The notes under the pieces were generated by a model, which had not been told where the DNA came from, made no database searches, and saw only the letters and a list, made by a program, of their open reading frames with translations. The position numbers and the translations under genes are program-made. A stretch of 24,225 nucleotides of DNA from an uncultured Clostridia bacterium (GTDB lineage Bacteria > Bacillota > Clostridia > Christensenellales > Aristaeellaceae), in contig CAMKAE010000008.1 in NCBI GenBank assembly GCA_946410395.1, forward strand, positions 1-24,225. The letters run 5' to 3'. Positions 14,249 through 21,130 of this stretch are shown here, in pieces (positions within the stretch are counted from its first letter, which is position 1; every line of letters starts with the position of its first letter).

Positions 14249-15202
14249 ATGGCGGAAATCACGCTGCGGGACCGGCTGCGACAGGCGCTGGCGGCGTCTG
14301 CGCCAGGTTTGTGCGTGATTCCCGCGGACGAGGTGCCACCGGAAGCGCTGTGCCGGATGCTGCCGGGCGGCCTGGCGGTGACCTGCGCGCCGGATGAACC
14401 GGGTGGCGAGGCGCAGCTGGCCCTGGCGGAAGCCCTTGCGGCCGCCCTGCGCCGGGACGGTCCGGCGACGGACCCCTGGACCGCGCGCCTGCTCGGAACC
14501 CTCACCCCGGAGGAGGCGGAGCGCGACCCCCTCCCGCCGGCCCTGCGCTGCGTGCTGCTGCTGCAGCCGGGCGAGCCCGGCCACACGCGGATGCTGCGGG
14601 ACGCGGTGCCGCTGCAGCGGGCGGACGTGCTGTGCACTCCGGCTCAGGGTGAGCTGGCGCTGATCAAAACCCTGCTGGAGGGCGACACCCTGACGGACGT
14701 CACCGAGTACGCCCGGGCGCTGCAGGAGACGGCGCTGGAGGAGCTGGGCGTGACCCTGCGCATTGGCGTCGGCGACGCGGTCGGGACGGCGGAGGCGCTG
14801 CAGGACAGCTACCGGCAGGCCCGGGAGGCCATCCGCATCGGCGCCCGCTTCTCAGCCGGGGACGCGCTCTTTGTCTGGGGAAGGCTGGTGCCGGAGCGCA
14901 TCCTGCACGACCTTCCGCCGGAGAAGGCGGATGCGTACCGCGCGCTGCTGTTCAACCGGCAGTCCGAGCGCATCCTCACCGGGGAGCTGCTCTCCACAGC
15001 CGCGGCCTTCCTCCGCTCCAACCTGAACCTGTCCGATACGGCTCGGCAGCTGCACATCCACCGCAACACGCTGGTCTATCGGCTCGACAAGCTGCAGCAG
15101 GCCACAGGCCTGGATCTGCGCTCCTTCGACGACGCGGTCACCTTCCGCCTGCTGCTGACGCTGGGCGGAGACAACAATGACCATCCCAAATGGAGGCTTT
15201 GA
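14249..15202 (+). CDS. PucR/CdaR-type transcriptional regulator
   Basis: The 317-residue product ends in a PucR-type helix-turn-helix (about 254-305): LRSNLNLSDTARQLHIHRNT, then YRLDKLQQATGLDL, the hallmark of this family. Residues about 125-240 look like the central CdaR domain (LRIGVGDAV, SYRQAREAIRIG). The N-terminal part is unremarkable and shows no membrane segment. Related regulators respond to metabolites such as sugar acids or purine precursors, but no ligand can be assigned. GGGAGG at 14233-14238 precedes the ATG. The gene is 2 nt from the S41 protease gene downstream, so they form one unit. Confidence 0.9.
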   Translation: MAEITLRDRLRQALAASAPGLCVIPADEVPPEALCRMLPGGLAVTCAPDEPGGEAQLALAEALAAALRRDGPATDPWTARLLGTLTPEEAERDPLPPALRCVLLLQPGEPGHTRMLRDAVPLQRADVLCTPAQGELALIKTLLEGDTLTDVTEYARALQETALEELGVTLRIGVGDAVGTAEALQDSYRQAREAIRIGARFSAGDALFVWGRLVPERILHDLPPEKADAYRALLFNRQSERILTGELLSTAAAFLRSNLNLSDTARQLHIHRNTLVYRLDKLQQATGLDLRSFDDAVTFRLLLTLGGDNNDHPKWRL

Positions 15203-15204
15203 CC

Positions 15205-16524
15205 ATGAAAAAGGGCATTCTGGTGTCTCTCTGTCTCGTACTCTGCCTTTGCCTGCTCTCTTCCTGCGCGCTGCTGCCCATGGCGGGGCTGACGAGCATG
15301 ACATCCGCCGTGGAGACCGGCACGGGCACCGCCGCGGCCGGCAGCACCGGCGACAGCGGCGACACGGTCACAATCAGCCGCGAGCTGTACGAAAAGTACA
15401 GGCAGTTTGACACGGTCATCGAGGCCATGGGCATCGCCGAGGAATACTACTATCAGGATGTGGACGAGAAGACCATGGTGGAAGGCGCCGCGGCCGGCGC
15501 GCTCGAAGCCATCGGCGATCCCTACACTTTCTACTACACGCCCGAGGAGTACGCCAAGCTGTGGGAAGAGGACGAGGGCGAGTACGCGGGCGTGGGCATG
15601 GAGATCTCCGCCAACTACCTGACGGGCCTGTGCACCATCTCCCGGGTCTTCAACGGCACCCCGGCCATGGCGGCGGGCATCCAGCGTGGGGATCTGCTGT
15701 ACAAGGTTGAGGACCTGTTCGTCACGGCGGACAACCTCGATGATGCCGTGGCCATCATGCGGGGTACCCCCGGTACGGACGTGGCGGTCACCCTGATCCG
15801 GGACGGCGAGGAGTACACGGTTACCATGACCCGCGCCATCGTGAGCATCAACCGGGTGGACAGCATCATGCTGGAGAACCAGGTGGGCCTGGTGACGCTT
15901 TACCAGTTCGCCGGCGAGTGCGCGGCCGAGTTCAAGGCGGCCGTGGACAAGCTCGTCGCGGACGGCGCGCAGGGCATCATCATCGACCTGCGGGACAACG
16001 GCGGCGGCTGGGTCAACGACGCCCAGTCCATCGCGGACATCTTCCTGCCCTACGGCACGGTGTGCTATCTGCAGTACAAGGACGGCACCCGCGAGTACTA
16101 CCGCACCACCACGGACGGCAAGGAGATCGATCTCCCGCTGGTGATGCTGGTCAATGAGTACACCGCCTCCTCCTCCGAGATTCTGACGGGCTGCCTGAAG
16201 GACCGGGCCGGGGCCACGGTGGTGGGTGTGAACACCTACGGCAAGGGCATCGTGCAGAGCGTGATCCCCGTGGGCGAAGAGGGCGCCGGCATGCAGGTGA
16301 CCGTCGCGCAGTACTACACGCCCAATGACTTTGCCCTGCACGGCATCGGCATCGCGCCTGACGTGGAGATTGAGATGCCCGAGGACGCCGCGCCCCGCTA
16401 CGAGCTGGGCGACCTGAGCGACGCCCAGCTGAACTGCGCCTACAAGACGATGCTGCAGAAGCTCGGCATCCCGGTGCCCGAAGAGCCCGCTCCGGCGGAG
16501 TCTTCCGCGGAGCCCGCAGCGTAA
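15205..16524 (+). CDS. S41 (CtpA-like) carboxyl-terminal processing protease, lipoprotein
   Basis: This is a membrane-anchored serine protease of the C-terminal processing family, acting outside the cell membrane. The 439-residue product has a signal peptide with lipobox LSSC (C21), a PDZ domain at about 125-208 (GVGMEIS, AMAAGIQRGD) and an S41 core with DLRDNGGG (261-268). The catalytic Ser-Lys-Gln are S322 (NEYTASSSE), K347 (YGKG) and Q351, at the family spacing. The ATG at 15205 has GGAGG 8-9 nt upstream; the earlier ATG at 15190 overlaps that site. The end is Pro/Ala/Glu-rich. The substrate is unknown. Confidence 0.93.
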   Translation: MKKGILVSLCLVLCLCLLSSCALLPMAGLTSMTSAVETGTGTAAAGSTGDSGDTVTISRELYEKYRQFDTVIEAMGIAEEYYYQDVDEKTMVEGAAAGALEAIGDPYTFYYTPEEYAKLWEEDEGEYAGVGMEISANYLTGLCTISRVFNGTPAMAAGIQRGDLLYKVEDLFVTADNLDDAVAIMRGTPGTDVAVTLIRDGEEYTVTMTRAIVSINRVDSIMLENQVGLVTLYQFAGECAAEFKAAVDKLVADGAQGIIIDLRDNGGGWVNDAQSIADIFLPYGTVCYLQYKDGTREYYRTTTDGKEIDLPLVMLVNEYTASSSEILTGCLKDRAGATVVGVNTYGKGIVQSVIPVGEEGAGMQVTVAQYYTPNDFALHGIGIAPDVEIEMPEDAAPRYELGDLSDAQLNCAYKTMLQKLGIPVPEEPAPAESSAEPAA

Positions 16525-16531
16525 AAGTCTG

Positions 16532-16589
16532 CCAACGGAAAAACGCCCGAAAGGGCGTTTTTCCGTTGGTGTGAAAAGCGTTTTCACAC
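16532..16589. terminator. Strong bidirectional terminator with a second hairpin
   Basis: CCAACGGAAAAACGCCC (16532-16548) and GGGCGTTTTTCCGTTGG (16553-16569) pair perfectly over 17 bp around a GAAA loop, and the T-run lies within the 3' arm. It ends the regulator-protease unit on + and works in the other direction for the minus-strand exporter. A second 9-bp hairpin, GTGTGAAAA/TTTTCACAC (16569-16577 and 16581-16589), follows at once. Confidence 0.92.
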
Positions 16590-16639
16590 GATTCTTTGAT
16601 GAGTATGCAAAATGATTGAATGAATGTGTGCCACCATTG

Positions 16640-16754
16640 AAACCTCACCCCCGGCCCCTCTCCTTTCAGGAGAGGGGAGGGATCGTGCATAGCATTGAAA
16701 CCTTTCCTTCCCCTGAAAGGGGAAGGGGGACCGCCGCAGCGGTGGATGAGGTTT
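16640..16754 (-). repeat. Palindromic interspersed repeat, copy 1
   Basis: This 115-bp unit has complementary ends AAACCTCA (16640-16647) and TGAGGTTT (16747-16754). It contains two internal hairpins: a 10-bp stem CCCCTCTCCT/AGGAGAGGGG (16655-16664, 16668-16677) and a 9-bp stem CCTTCCCCT/AGGGGAAGG (16706-16714, 16718-16726). Read on the minus strand from 16754, its first 40-odd bases closely match the start of copy 2 at 23184. An 11-mer CATTGAAACCT recurs at 16635 and 16693. No protein is encoded. It sits between two converging transcription units. Confidence 0.82.
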
Positions 16755-16769
16755 TACGCAGCAATAGTA

Positions 16770-18614
16770 TCAGTTCTTCTCCAGCGCCGCGCGTCCGGCC
16801 TCGTCCCGGAACTGGTTGGTGTACAGGCGGTAGTACTCGCCCTGCAGCGCCAGCAGCTGGCGGTGCGTGCCCTGCTCGGCGATCTTGCCGTCCCGGATGA
16901 CCAGGATGCGGTCCGCGGAGCGGATCGTGGACAGGCGGTGGGCGATGATGAAGGAGGTCCGGCCGGCCAGGGTGGTCTGGATGGCGCTCTGGATCAGGCG
17001 CTCGGTCTCGGTGTCCACCGAGGAGGTGGCCTCGTCCAGCACAAAGATGGCCGGGTTGGTCAGCAGAGCGCGGGCGAAGGAGATCAGCTGCTTCTGTCCG
17101 GTGGACAGGCGGCTGCCGCCCTCGCCGACCTGGGCCTGATAGCCGTCCTGCATGCCGAGGATGAAGGGCTCCGCGCCCACCATCCGCGCAGCCGCGGCGA
17201 CTTCCGCGTCGGAGGCGTCCGGGCGGCCGTAGCGGATGTTGTCCGCCACCGTGCCGGAGAAGAGGTGCGGCGACTGCAGCACGTAGCCGAGGTTCGACTG
17301 CAGCCACAGCTGGCTGCGCTCCCGGTAGTCCACGCCGTCGATCAGGACCCGCCCTTCGGTGGGCTCATAGAAGCGGCAGACCAGGTTGACGATGGTGGAC
17401 TTGCCCGCGCCGGTCTCGCCGACCAGTGCGATGGTCTCGCCGGCCTTCACCCGCAGGTTAAAGTGCGTCAGCACCTGCTCGCCGTCCTTGTAGCGGAAGC
17501 TCACGTCCTCAAAGGTGATGTCGCCCCGGATGGCCGGCCAGTTTTCCTTTTTCGGGTGGAAGTTGTCGCCGAAGACGGCCTCCACCTCCGGGCTGTCCAC
17601 GATGTCCGGCTGTGTGTCCAGCAGGGTCAGTACGCGCTCGGCGGCGGCCTGGGAGGACTGCAGCTCGGCGAAGATCCGGGCGATGTCCCGCACGGGGACG
17701 AAGAACATCACGGTGTAGCTGATGAAGAGCTGCAGCACGCCGACGGTCATGCCCGTGCCGCCCGCCACGCGCTCGAGCACCTCGGCGCTGCCCTGCCACA
17801 GCACCCAGGCCGTGGCCAGGGAGCCCAGGGAGATCACGATGGGCATGAACAGGGCGGAGAGCGTCGCTGCGCGCACGGAGGATTTCCGCATGCCCTCGGC
17901 GATCTCGTGGAATTCCTCGCTGTTCATCTCCTCGCGGACCAGGGTCTTGGTGGTCTTGGCGCCGTTGATGCCCTCGTTGAAGGCAGAGGTGATCTGGCTG
18001 TTGTGCTTGCGGACCTGGCGGTAACTCTCCAGAATGCCCTTCTGGAAGCGCCAGGAGATGACGGCAAGCGCAGGCAGGACCAGCATGACGGCCAGGCCCA
18101 GCGGGGCGTTCTGGCTGATCATGAGCACCGAGCAGAGCACCAGGTAGGCCGCGCCCCAGCACAGGTCCACCAGGGACCAGCCCACGGTGTCGCCGATGCG
18201 CTGGGTGTCGTTGGTCAGCCGGCTCATCAGATAGCCCACGGGCATCCGGTCGTAGTAGGAGAAGGGCAGCTCCTGCAGCTTTCGGAAGCCCAGGCGCCGG
18301 ATGTGGTAGCACATGCCGGTCTCCACCTTGCCGCTCTCGCGGATGAACAGGAACACGCAGCCCACCTGCAGCAGCACCAGCAGCGCGTAGAGCACGGCGA
18401 AGAGCGGAATGCCCTGCGTGACGCCCGGGGTGATGAAGCGGTCGATCGCGTAGGTGGTCATCATGGGCATCGCCACGTCAATGCCGGCGCTCAGGGCCAT
18501 GGTGAGCACGATGATCCAGAGGTTTTTCCGGAAAGGCGCGGCCAGGTGCAGCAGCTTGCGCCACATGCCCAGGTCCAGCCGTTTGGTAAAGTCTTCTTCC
18601 TGCATGGCCTGCAT
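16770..18614 (-). CDS. ABC exporter half-transporter with intact catalytic Glu (BmrD-like)
   Basis: The 614-residue product is an N-terminal six-helix membrane domain (about 28-310) fused to an ATPase: Walker A GETGAGKST (399-407), Q447, signature LSTGQ (503-507), Walker B IFVLDE (523-528, E528 intact) and H559. The signature departs from LSGGQ, pairing with the degenerate Walker B of its partner. Its ATG overlaps the partner's stop (TAATG at 18614) with AGGAGGT upstream. The family exports drugs, lipids or peptides; the leader attenuator makes antibiotic export the best guess, but the substrate is unproven. Confidence 0.92.
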   Translation of the reverse strand: MQAMQEEDFTKRLDLGMWRKLLHLAAPFRKNLWIIVLTMALSAGIDVAMPMMTTYAIDRFITPGVTQGIPLFAVLYALLVLLQVGCVFLFIRESGKVETGMCYHIRRLGFRKLQELPFSYYDRMPVGYLMSRLTNDTQRIGDTVGWSLVDLCWGAAYLVLCSVLMISQNAPLGLAVMLVLPALAVISWRFQKGILESYRQVRKHNSQITSAFNEGINGAKTTKTLVREEMNSEEFHEIAEGMRKSSVRAATLSALFMPIVISLGSLATAWVLWQGSAEVLERVAGGTGMTVGVLQLFISYTVMFFVPVRDIARIFAELQSSQAAAERVLTLLDTQPDIVDSPEVEAVFGDNFHPKKENWPAIRGDITFEDVSFRYKDGEQVLTHFNLRVKAGETIALVGETGAGKSTIVNLVCRFYEPTEGRVLIDGVDYRERSQLWLQSNLGYVLQSPHLFSGTVADNIRYGRPDASDAEVAAAARMVGAEPFILGMQDGYQAQVGEGGSRLSTGQKQLISFARALLTNPAIFVLDEATSSVDTETERLIQSAIQTTLAGRTSFIIAHRLSTIRSADRILVIRDGKIAEQGTHRQLLALQGEYYRLYTNQFRDEAGRAALEKN

Positions 18615-20437
18615 TACGCTCTCACCTCCTCTGCGAGCTCCTCCTCCAGGCCGCTCTGAATGGCATAGATGCGCTGGTAGAGCCCGGGGCGGGCCGCCAG
18701 CTCGCTGTGGGTGCCCTGATCGGCGATGCGCCCGTCCTCGAGCACCAGGATCAGATCGGCCTGGCTGAGGGTGGTGACGCGGTGGCTGATGATCAGGGTG
18801 GTCACGCCCTGCTGCTCATGGCGCAGGGCCTCGCGGATCCGGGCGTCGGTCTCGGTGTCCACGGCGGACAGGGAGTCGTCGAACACCAGGATCTGATTGT
18901 CCTTGAGCAGGGTGCGGGCGATGGCGATGCGCTGCTTCTGTCCGCCGGACAGGGTCACGCCGCGCTCGCCGACGACCGTGTCATAGCCCTTGTCGGCCTT
19001 GGCGATGAAGCCCGAGGCCGCGGCGATCCCTGCCGCCCGCTCGATCTCGTCCTCCTCCGGGTTTCGCCGGGCGATGCCGACGTTCTCGCGGATGGTGCGG
19101 GAGTAGAGGAAGGGCTCCTGCAGGATCAGGCCCACGTGCGCCCGCAGCCAGGCGCGGTCGATGCGCCGCAGGTCCGTGCCGCCGATGGTGATCGTGCCCT
19201 CGGTGGGCTCATAGAGCCGCTGGAGCAGGAGCATCATCGTGGACTTGCCGCTGCCGGTGCCGCCCAGCACCGCTGCGGTCTTGCCGGCGGGGATGGTGAA
19301 GGACACGTCGCGCAGCACCGGCACGCCGTCGTCGGGGTAGGCGAAGGACACGTGGTCGAAGACGATGTCCCCGGAGAGGTCCGGCTTCAGGGCGTCGGGC
19401 TCCTCGGGCTCGGCCTGGGTGTCAAGGATGCTCTGCATCCGCTCCATCGCCACCAGGCTCTTGCCGGTGTCGGAGAGGGTCCGGCCGAGCTGCCGCACGG
19501 GCCAGAGCAGCTGGCCGACATAGTTGGTGAACAGGATCAGCATGCCCACGGTGATGTCGCCGCGGACCGCCAGCACCACGCAGACCACCAGCGTGATCAG
19601 CTGCTGCAGCATGGTCAGCAGGTCGCCGCCGCCCCAGTAGACCGACAGCAGGTTGTTGACCCGGAAGCTCTTGCGGCGGTAGTCCTCGGAGACGGCGTCA
19701 AACTTCTCGACCTCCCGCTCCTGCTGCCCGAAGGCCCGGACCACCCGCACGCCGGAGAGGTTCTCCTGCAGCACGGCGCTCATGCGCCCCTCCGCCTCGT
19801 CGGCGTCCTTGAAGCTCTTCTTCACGCGCCGGAAGAACCACAGCGCGAAGGCGAAGATGGCCGGGGTCAGCACCACGCTGATCAGGGTCAGGGACACGCT
19901 GCGCTGCAGCAGGATGGCCAGCGCCACGCCGATCATCAGCAGGGCGTTGACGACCTCCAGGACCTGTACGGCGAGGAAGCGCCGCACCGTGTCCACGTCG
20001 GAGGTGCACCGCTGGATCAGATCGCCGGTCTCCGCCCGGACATGATAGCTGTATGGGAGAGCCTGCAGATGGTTGTACAGCCGCTCCCGCAGGGACATGG
20101 CGATGCCCTCGCTGGCCACGGCGCTCTGCCGGCCCTTGATGTAGCTGAACAGGCCGTTGAGCAGGTGGAGCACCACGAGCGCAACCGCCAGGAACCAGAG
20201 ATTGCCCTGGATCCACTGCCGGCTGATGCCGGCGCCGTGCAGCAGGCCCAGCGACCAGGCCGGCAGCGTGGAGGGCTTCCCTCCCAGGACACAGTCCACG
20301 GTCTCCGCCAGCAGCAGCGGAGACGCGTAGCCCAGCAGCACGGTCATGGTGCCGGCCAGCGCCGCGCCGGCAAAGCGGCCCGCGCTGGGCCTGGCCAGGG
20401 AGAGCATGGCCCGCACCGGGCTCTTTTTCGTTTGCAT
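18614..20437 (-). CDS. ABC exporter half-transporter with degenerate ATPase site (BmrC-like)
   Basis: The 607-residue product has a membrane domain (about 20-310) and an ATPase: Walker A GGTGSGKST (392-400), LSGGQ (496-500), Walker B ILVFDDS (516-522, aspartate D521 in place of the catalytic glutamate) and H552. It complements the partner: its LSGGQ completes the catalytic site with E528, and its Walker B forms the degenerate site with LSTGQ. This asymmetry marks heterodimeric exporters such as BmrCD or TM287/288. GGAGGT (20452-20447) is 9 nt before the ATG at 20437; upstream in-frame ATGs at 20509 fall inside the attenuator. Confidence 0.93.
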   Translation of the reverse strand: MQTKKSPVRAMLSLARPSAGRFAGAALAGTMTVLLGYASPLLLAETVDCVLGGKPSTLPAWSLGLLHGAGISRQWIQGNLWFLAVALVVLHLLNGLFSYIKGRQSAVASEGIAMSLRERLYNHLQALPYSYHVRAETGDLIQRCTSDVDTVRRFLAVQVLEVVNALLMIGVALAILLQRSVSLTLISVVLTPAIFAFALWFFRRVKKSFKDADEAEGRMSAVLQENLSGVRVVRAFGQQEREVEKFDAVSEDYRRKSFRVNNLLSVYWGGGDLLTMLQQLITLVVCVVLAVRGDITVGMLILFTNYVGQLLWPVRQLGRTLSDTGKSLVAMERMQSILDTQAEPEEPDALKPDLSGDIVFDHVSFAYPDDGVPVLRDVSFTIPAGKTAAVLGGTGSGKSTMMLLLQRLYEPTEGTITIGGTDLRRIDRAWLRAHVGLILQEPFLYSRTIRENVGIARRNPEEDEIERAAGIAAASGFIAKADKGYDTVVGERGVTLSGGQKQRIAIARTLLKDNQILVFDDSLSAVDTETDARIREALRHEQQGVTTLIISHRVTTLSQADLILVLEDGRIADQGTHSELAARPGLYQRIYAIQSGLEEELAEEVRA

Positions 20438-20462
20438 GGTTGATCTACCTCCGTCAGGACAG

Positions 20463-20496
20463 AAAAAACCGGCCGGGATCGATGATCCGCGGCCGG
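20463..20496 (-). terminator. Leader terminator (attenuator) upstream of the ABC exporter genes
   Basis: On the minus strand, CCGGCCG (20496-20490) pairs with CGGCCGG (20475-20469), and inside it GGATC (20488-20484) pairs with GATCC (20480-20476) around a 3-nt loop. The stem is followed by six T (20468-20463). It lies after the leader peptide and 26 nt before the exporter start, within the transcribed leader, so it must be bypassed for exporter expression. Confidence 0.85.
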
Positions 20497-20521
20497 AATA
20501 TGCGCGCAAAGGGTCCTGTCG

Positions 20522-20599
20522 TCAGGACGCGCACAAAAGGGCCGCCGGATTCAGCGCCAAAGATGCGTTCAGCAGACGGATGCGTTTGTTCATGATCAT
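20522..20599 (-). CDS. Leader peptide of the ABC exporter operon
   Basis: A 25-codon open frame starts ATG at 20599 (MIMNKRIRLL...) and ends ...LLCAS with TGA at 20524-20522. AGGGGG (20613-20608) lies 8 nt before the ATG; a second in-frame ATG is at 20593. It begins about 36 nt after the inferred transcription start. Its stop codon lies in the 5' arm of a GTCCTG/CAGGAC hairpin (20528-20523, 20518-20513), and a terminator follows 26 nt after the stop. This arrangement resembles bmrB ahead of bmrCD in Bacillus subtilis, where ribosome stalling by antibiotics relieves attenuation. I do not recognise the peptide sequence itself. Confidence 0.75.
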   Translation of the reverse strand: MIMNKRIRLLNASLALNPAALLCAS

Positions 20600-20641
20600 C
20601 CTGACAGCCCCCTTTCTCTCGATTTGCCTTGCAGCGTGGAC

Positions 20642-20670
20642 AGGATAACCGATTTTGCGCGGCCTGTCAA
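20642..20670 (-). promoter_or_regulatory. Promoter of the ABC exporter operon
   Basis: On the minus strand a perfect -35 box TTGACA (20670-20665) and a -10 box TATCCT (20647-20642) are 17 bp apart. The start is expected near 20635, giving a leader of about 200 nt that holds the leader peptide and terminator. The -35 box is only 38 bp from that of the divergent B12 uptake promoter. Confidence 0.85.
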
Positions 20671-20707
20671 GGGGGAACTTCGCGCGGCGGCAAAAATGAG
20701 AAAAGCT

Positions 20708-20736
20708 TTGACGCCCGGACGAATGTTGTGTATAAT
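20708..20736 (+). promoter_or_regulatory. Promoter of the cobalamin riboswitch and B12 uptake operon
   Basis: A -35 box TTGACG (20708-20713) and a perfect -10 box TATAAT (20731-20736) are 17 bp apart, close to consensus. Transcription would begin near 20743, just upstream of the riboswitch. It is divergent from the ABC exporter promoter. Confidence 0.88.
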
Positions 20737-20756
20737 CATCGTGACAAATGAATGGC

Positions 20757-20983
20757 CGGTGCATCTGCGCAGCGATGCGCGGCGGGCCGGGACGGGTGCT
20801 GCCGCCCGTCGCGGCGCGTCATGGGAACACGGATGAGAGTTCCGGGCTATCCCAGTAACCGTGAAGCGGACGAAGGCGCGAGGAAGCCACTGCGGAAAAA
20901 ATAGGAACAGTGCGAAGTACTATTGGAAACGCGGGAAGGTGCGTCATCAGGATGAGGCCAAGCCGGGAGACCTGTTTGCACCG
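20757..20983 (+). promoter_or_regulatory. Cobalamin riboswitch aptamer
   Basis: The closing stem CGGTGCA (20757-20763) pairs with TGCACCG (20977-20983). Inside are the conserved elements of the family in order: GGGAACACGGATG at 20823-20835, GAGGAAGCCACTG ending at 20892, and the B12 box AAGCCGGGAGACCTG (20960-20974). CACTG and CAGTG (about 20888-20912) can pair in a further stem. The element binds a cobalamin cofactor, usually adenosyl- or methylcobalamin, and switches off the downstream genes when it is abundant. I did not determine the subclass. Confidence 0.92.
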
Positions 20984-21048
20984 TGAATTTCTTTCCCCTG
21001 GGGGTGGGAATTGCTGTTTGAACCTTGCCGGAAGGTCAAGGTCCTTTC

Positions 21049-21076
21049 GCGTTCCTCAGGAGGGACGCTTTTGTTT
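21049..21076 (+). terminator. Terminator in the cobalamin riboswitch expression platform
   Basis: GCGTTCCT (21049-21056) pairs with AGGGACGC (21061-21068) with one G-T wobble and loop CAGG, followed by TTTTGTTT. It lies between the aptamer and the BtuF gene, so ligand binding probably controls read-through (transcriptional OFF switch). I could not assign the competing antiterminator with certainty; the AAGGTC-rich segment at about 21022-21043 is a candidate. Confidence 0.8.
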
Positions 21077-21130
21077 GGACGAAAGCCCCTCCGCCGCTTC
21101 ATTTGATCACAGATTTGGGAGGAACAGACC

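Noticed and set aside
16616..16900. Open frame across the palindromic repeat
   Set aside because: It spans the repeat and then runs antisense to the ABC exporter gene; no start signal or family.
16695..20443. Two long + strand frames antisense to the ABC exporter genes (16695-18659 and 18707-20443)
   Set aside because: Both mirror the two ABC subunits, which carry every expected motif on the minus strand. The plus-strand frames have no motifs or start signals.
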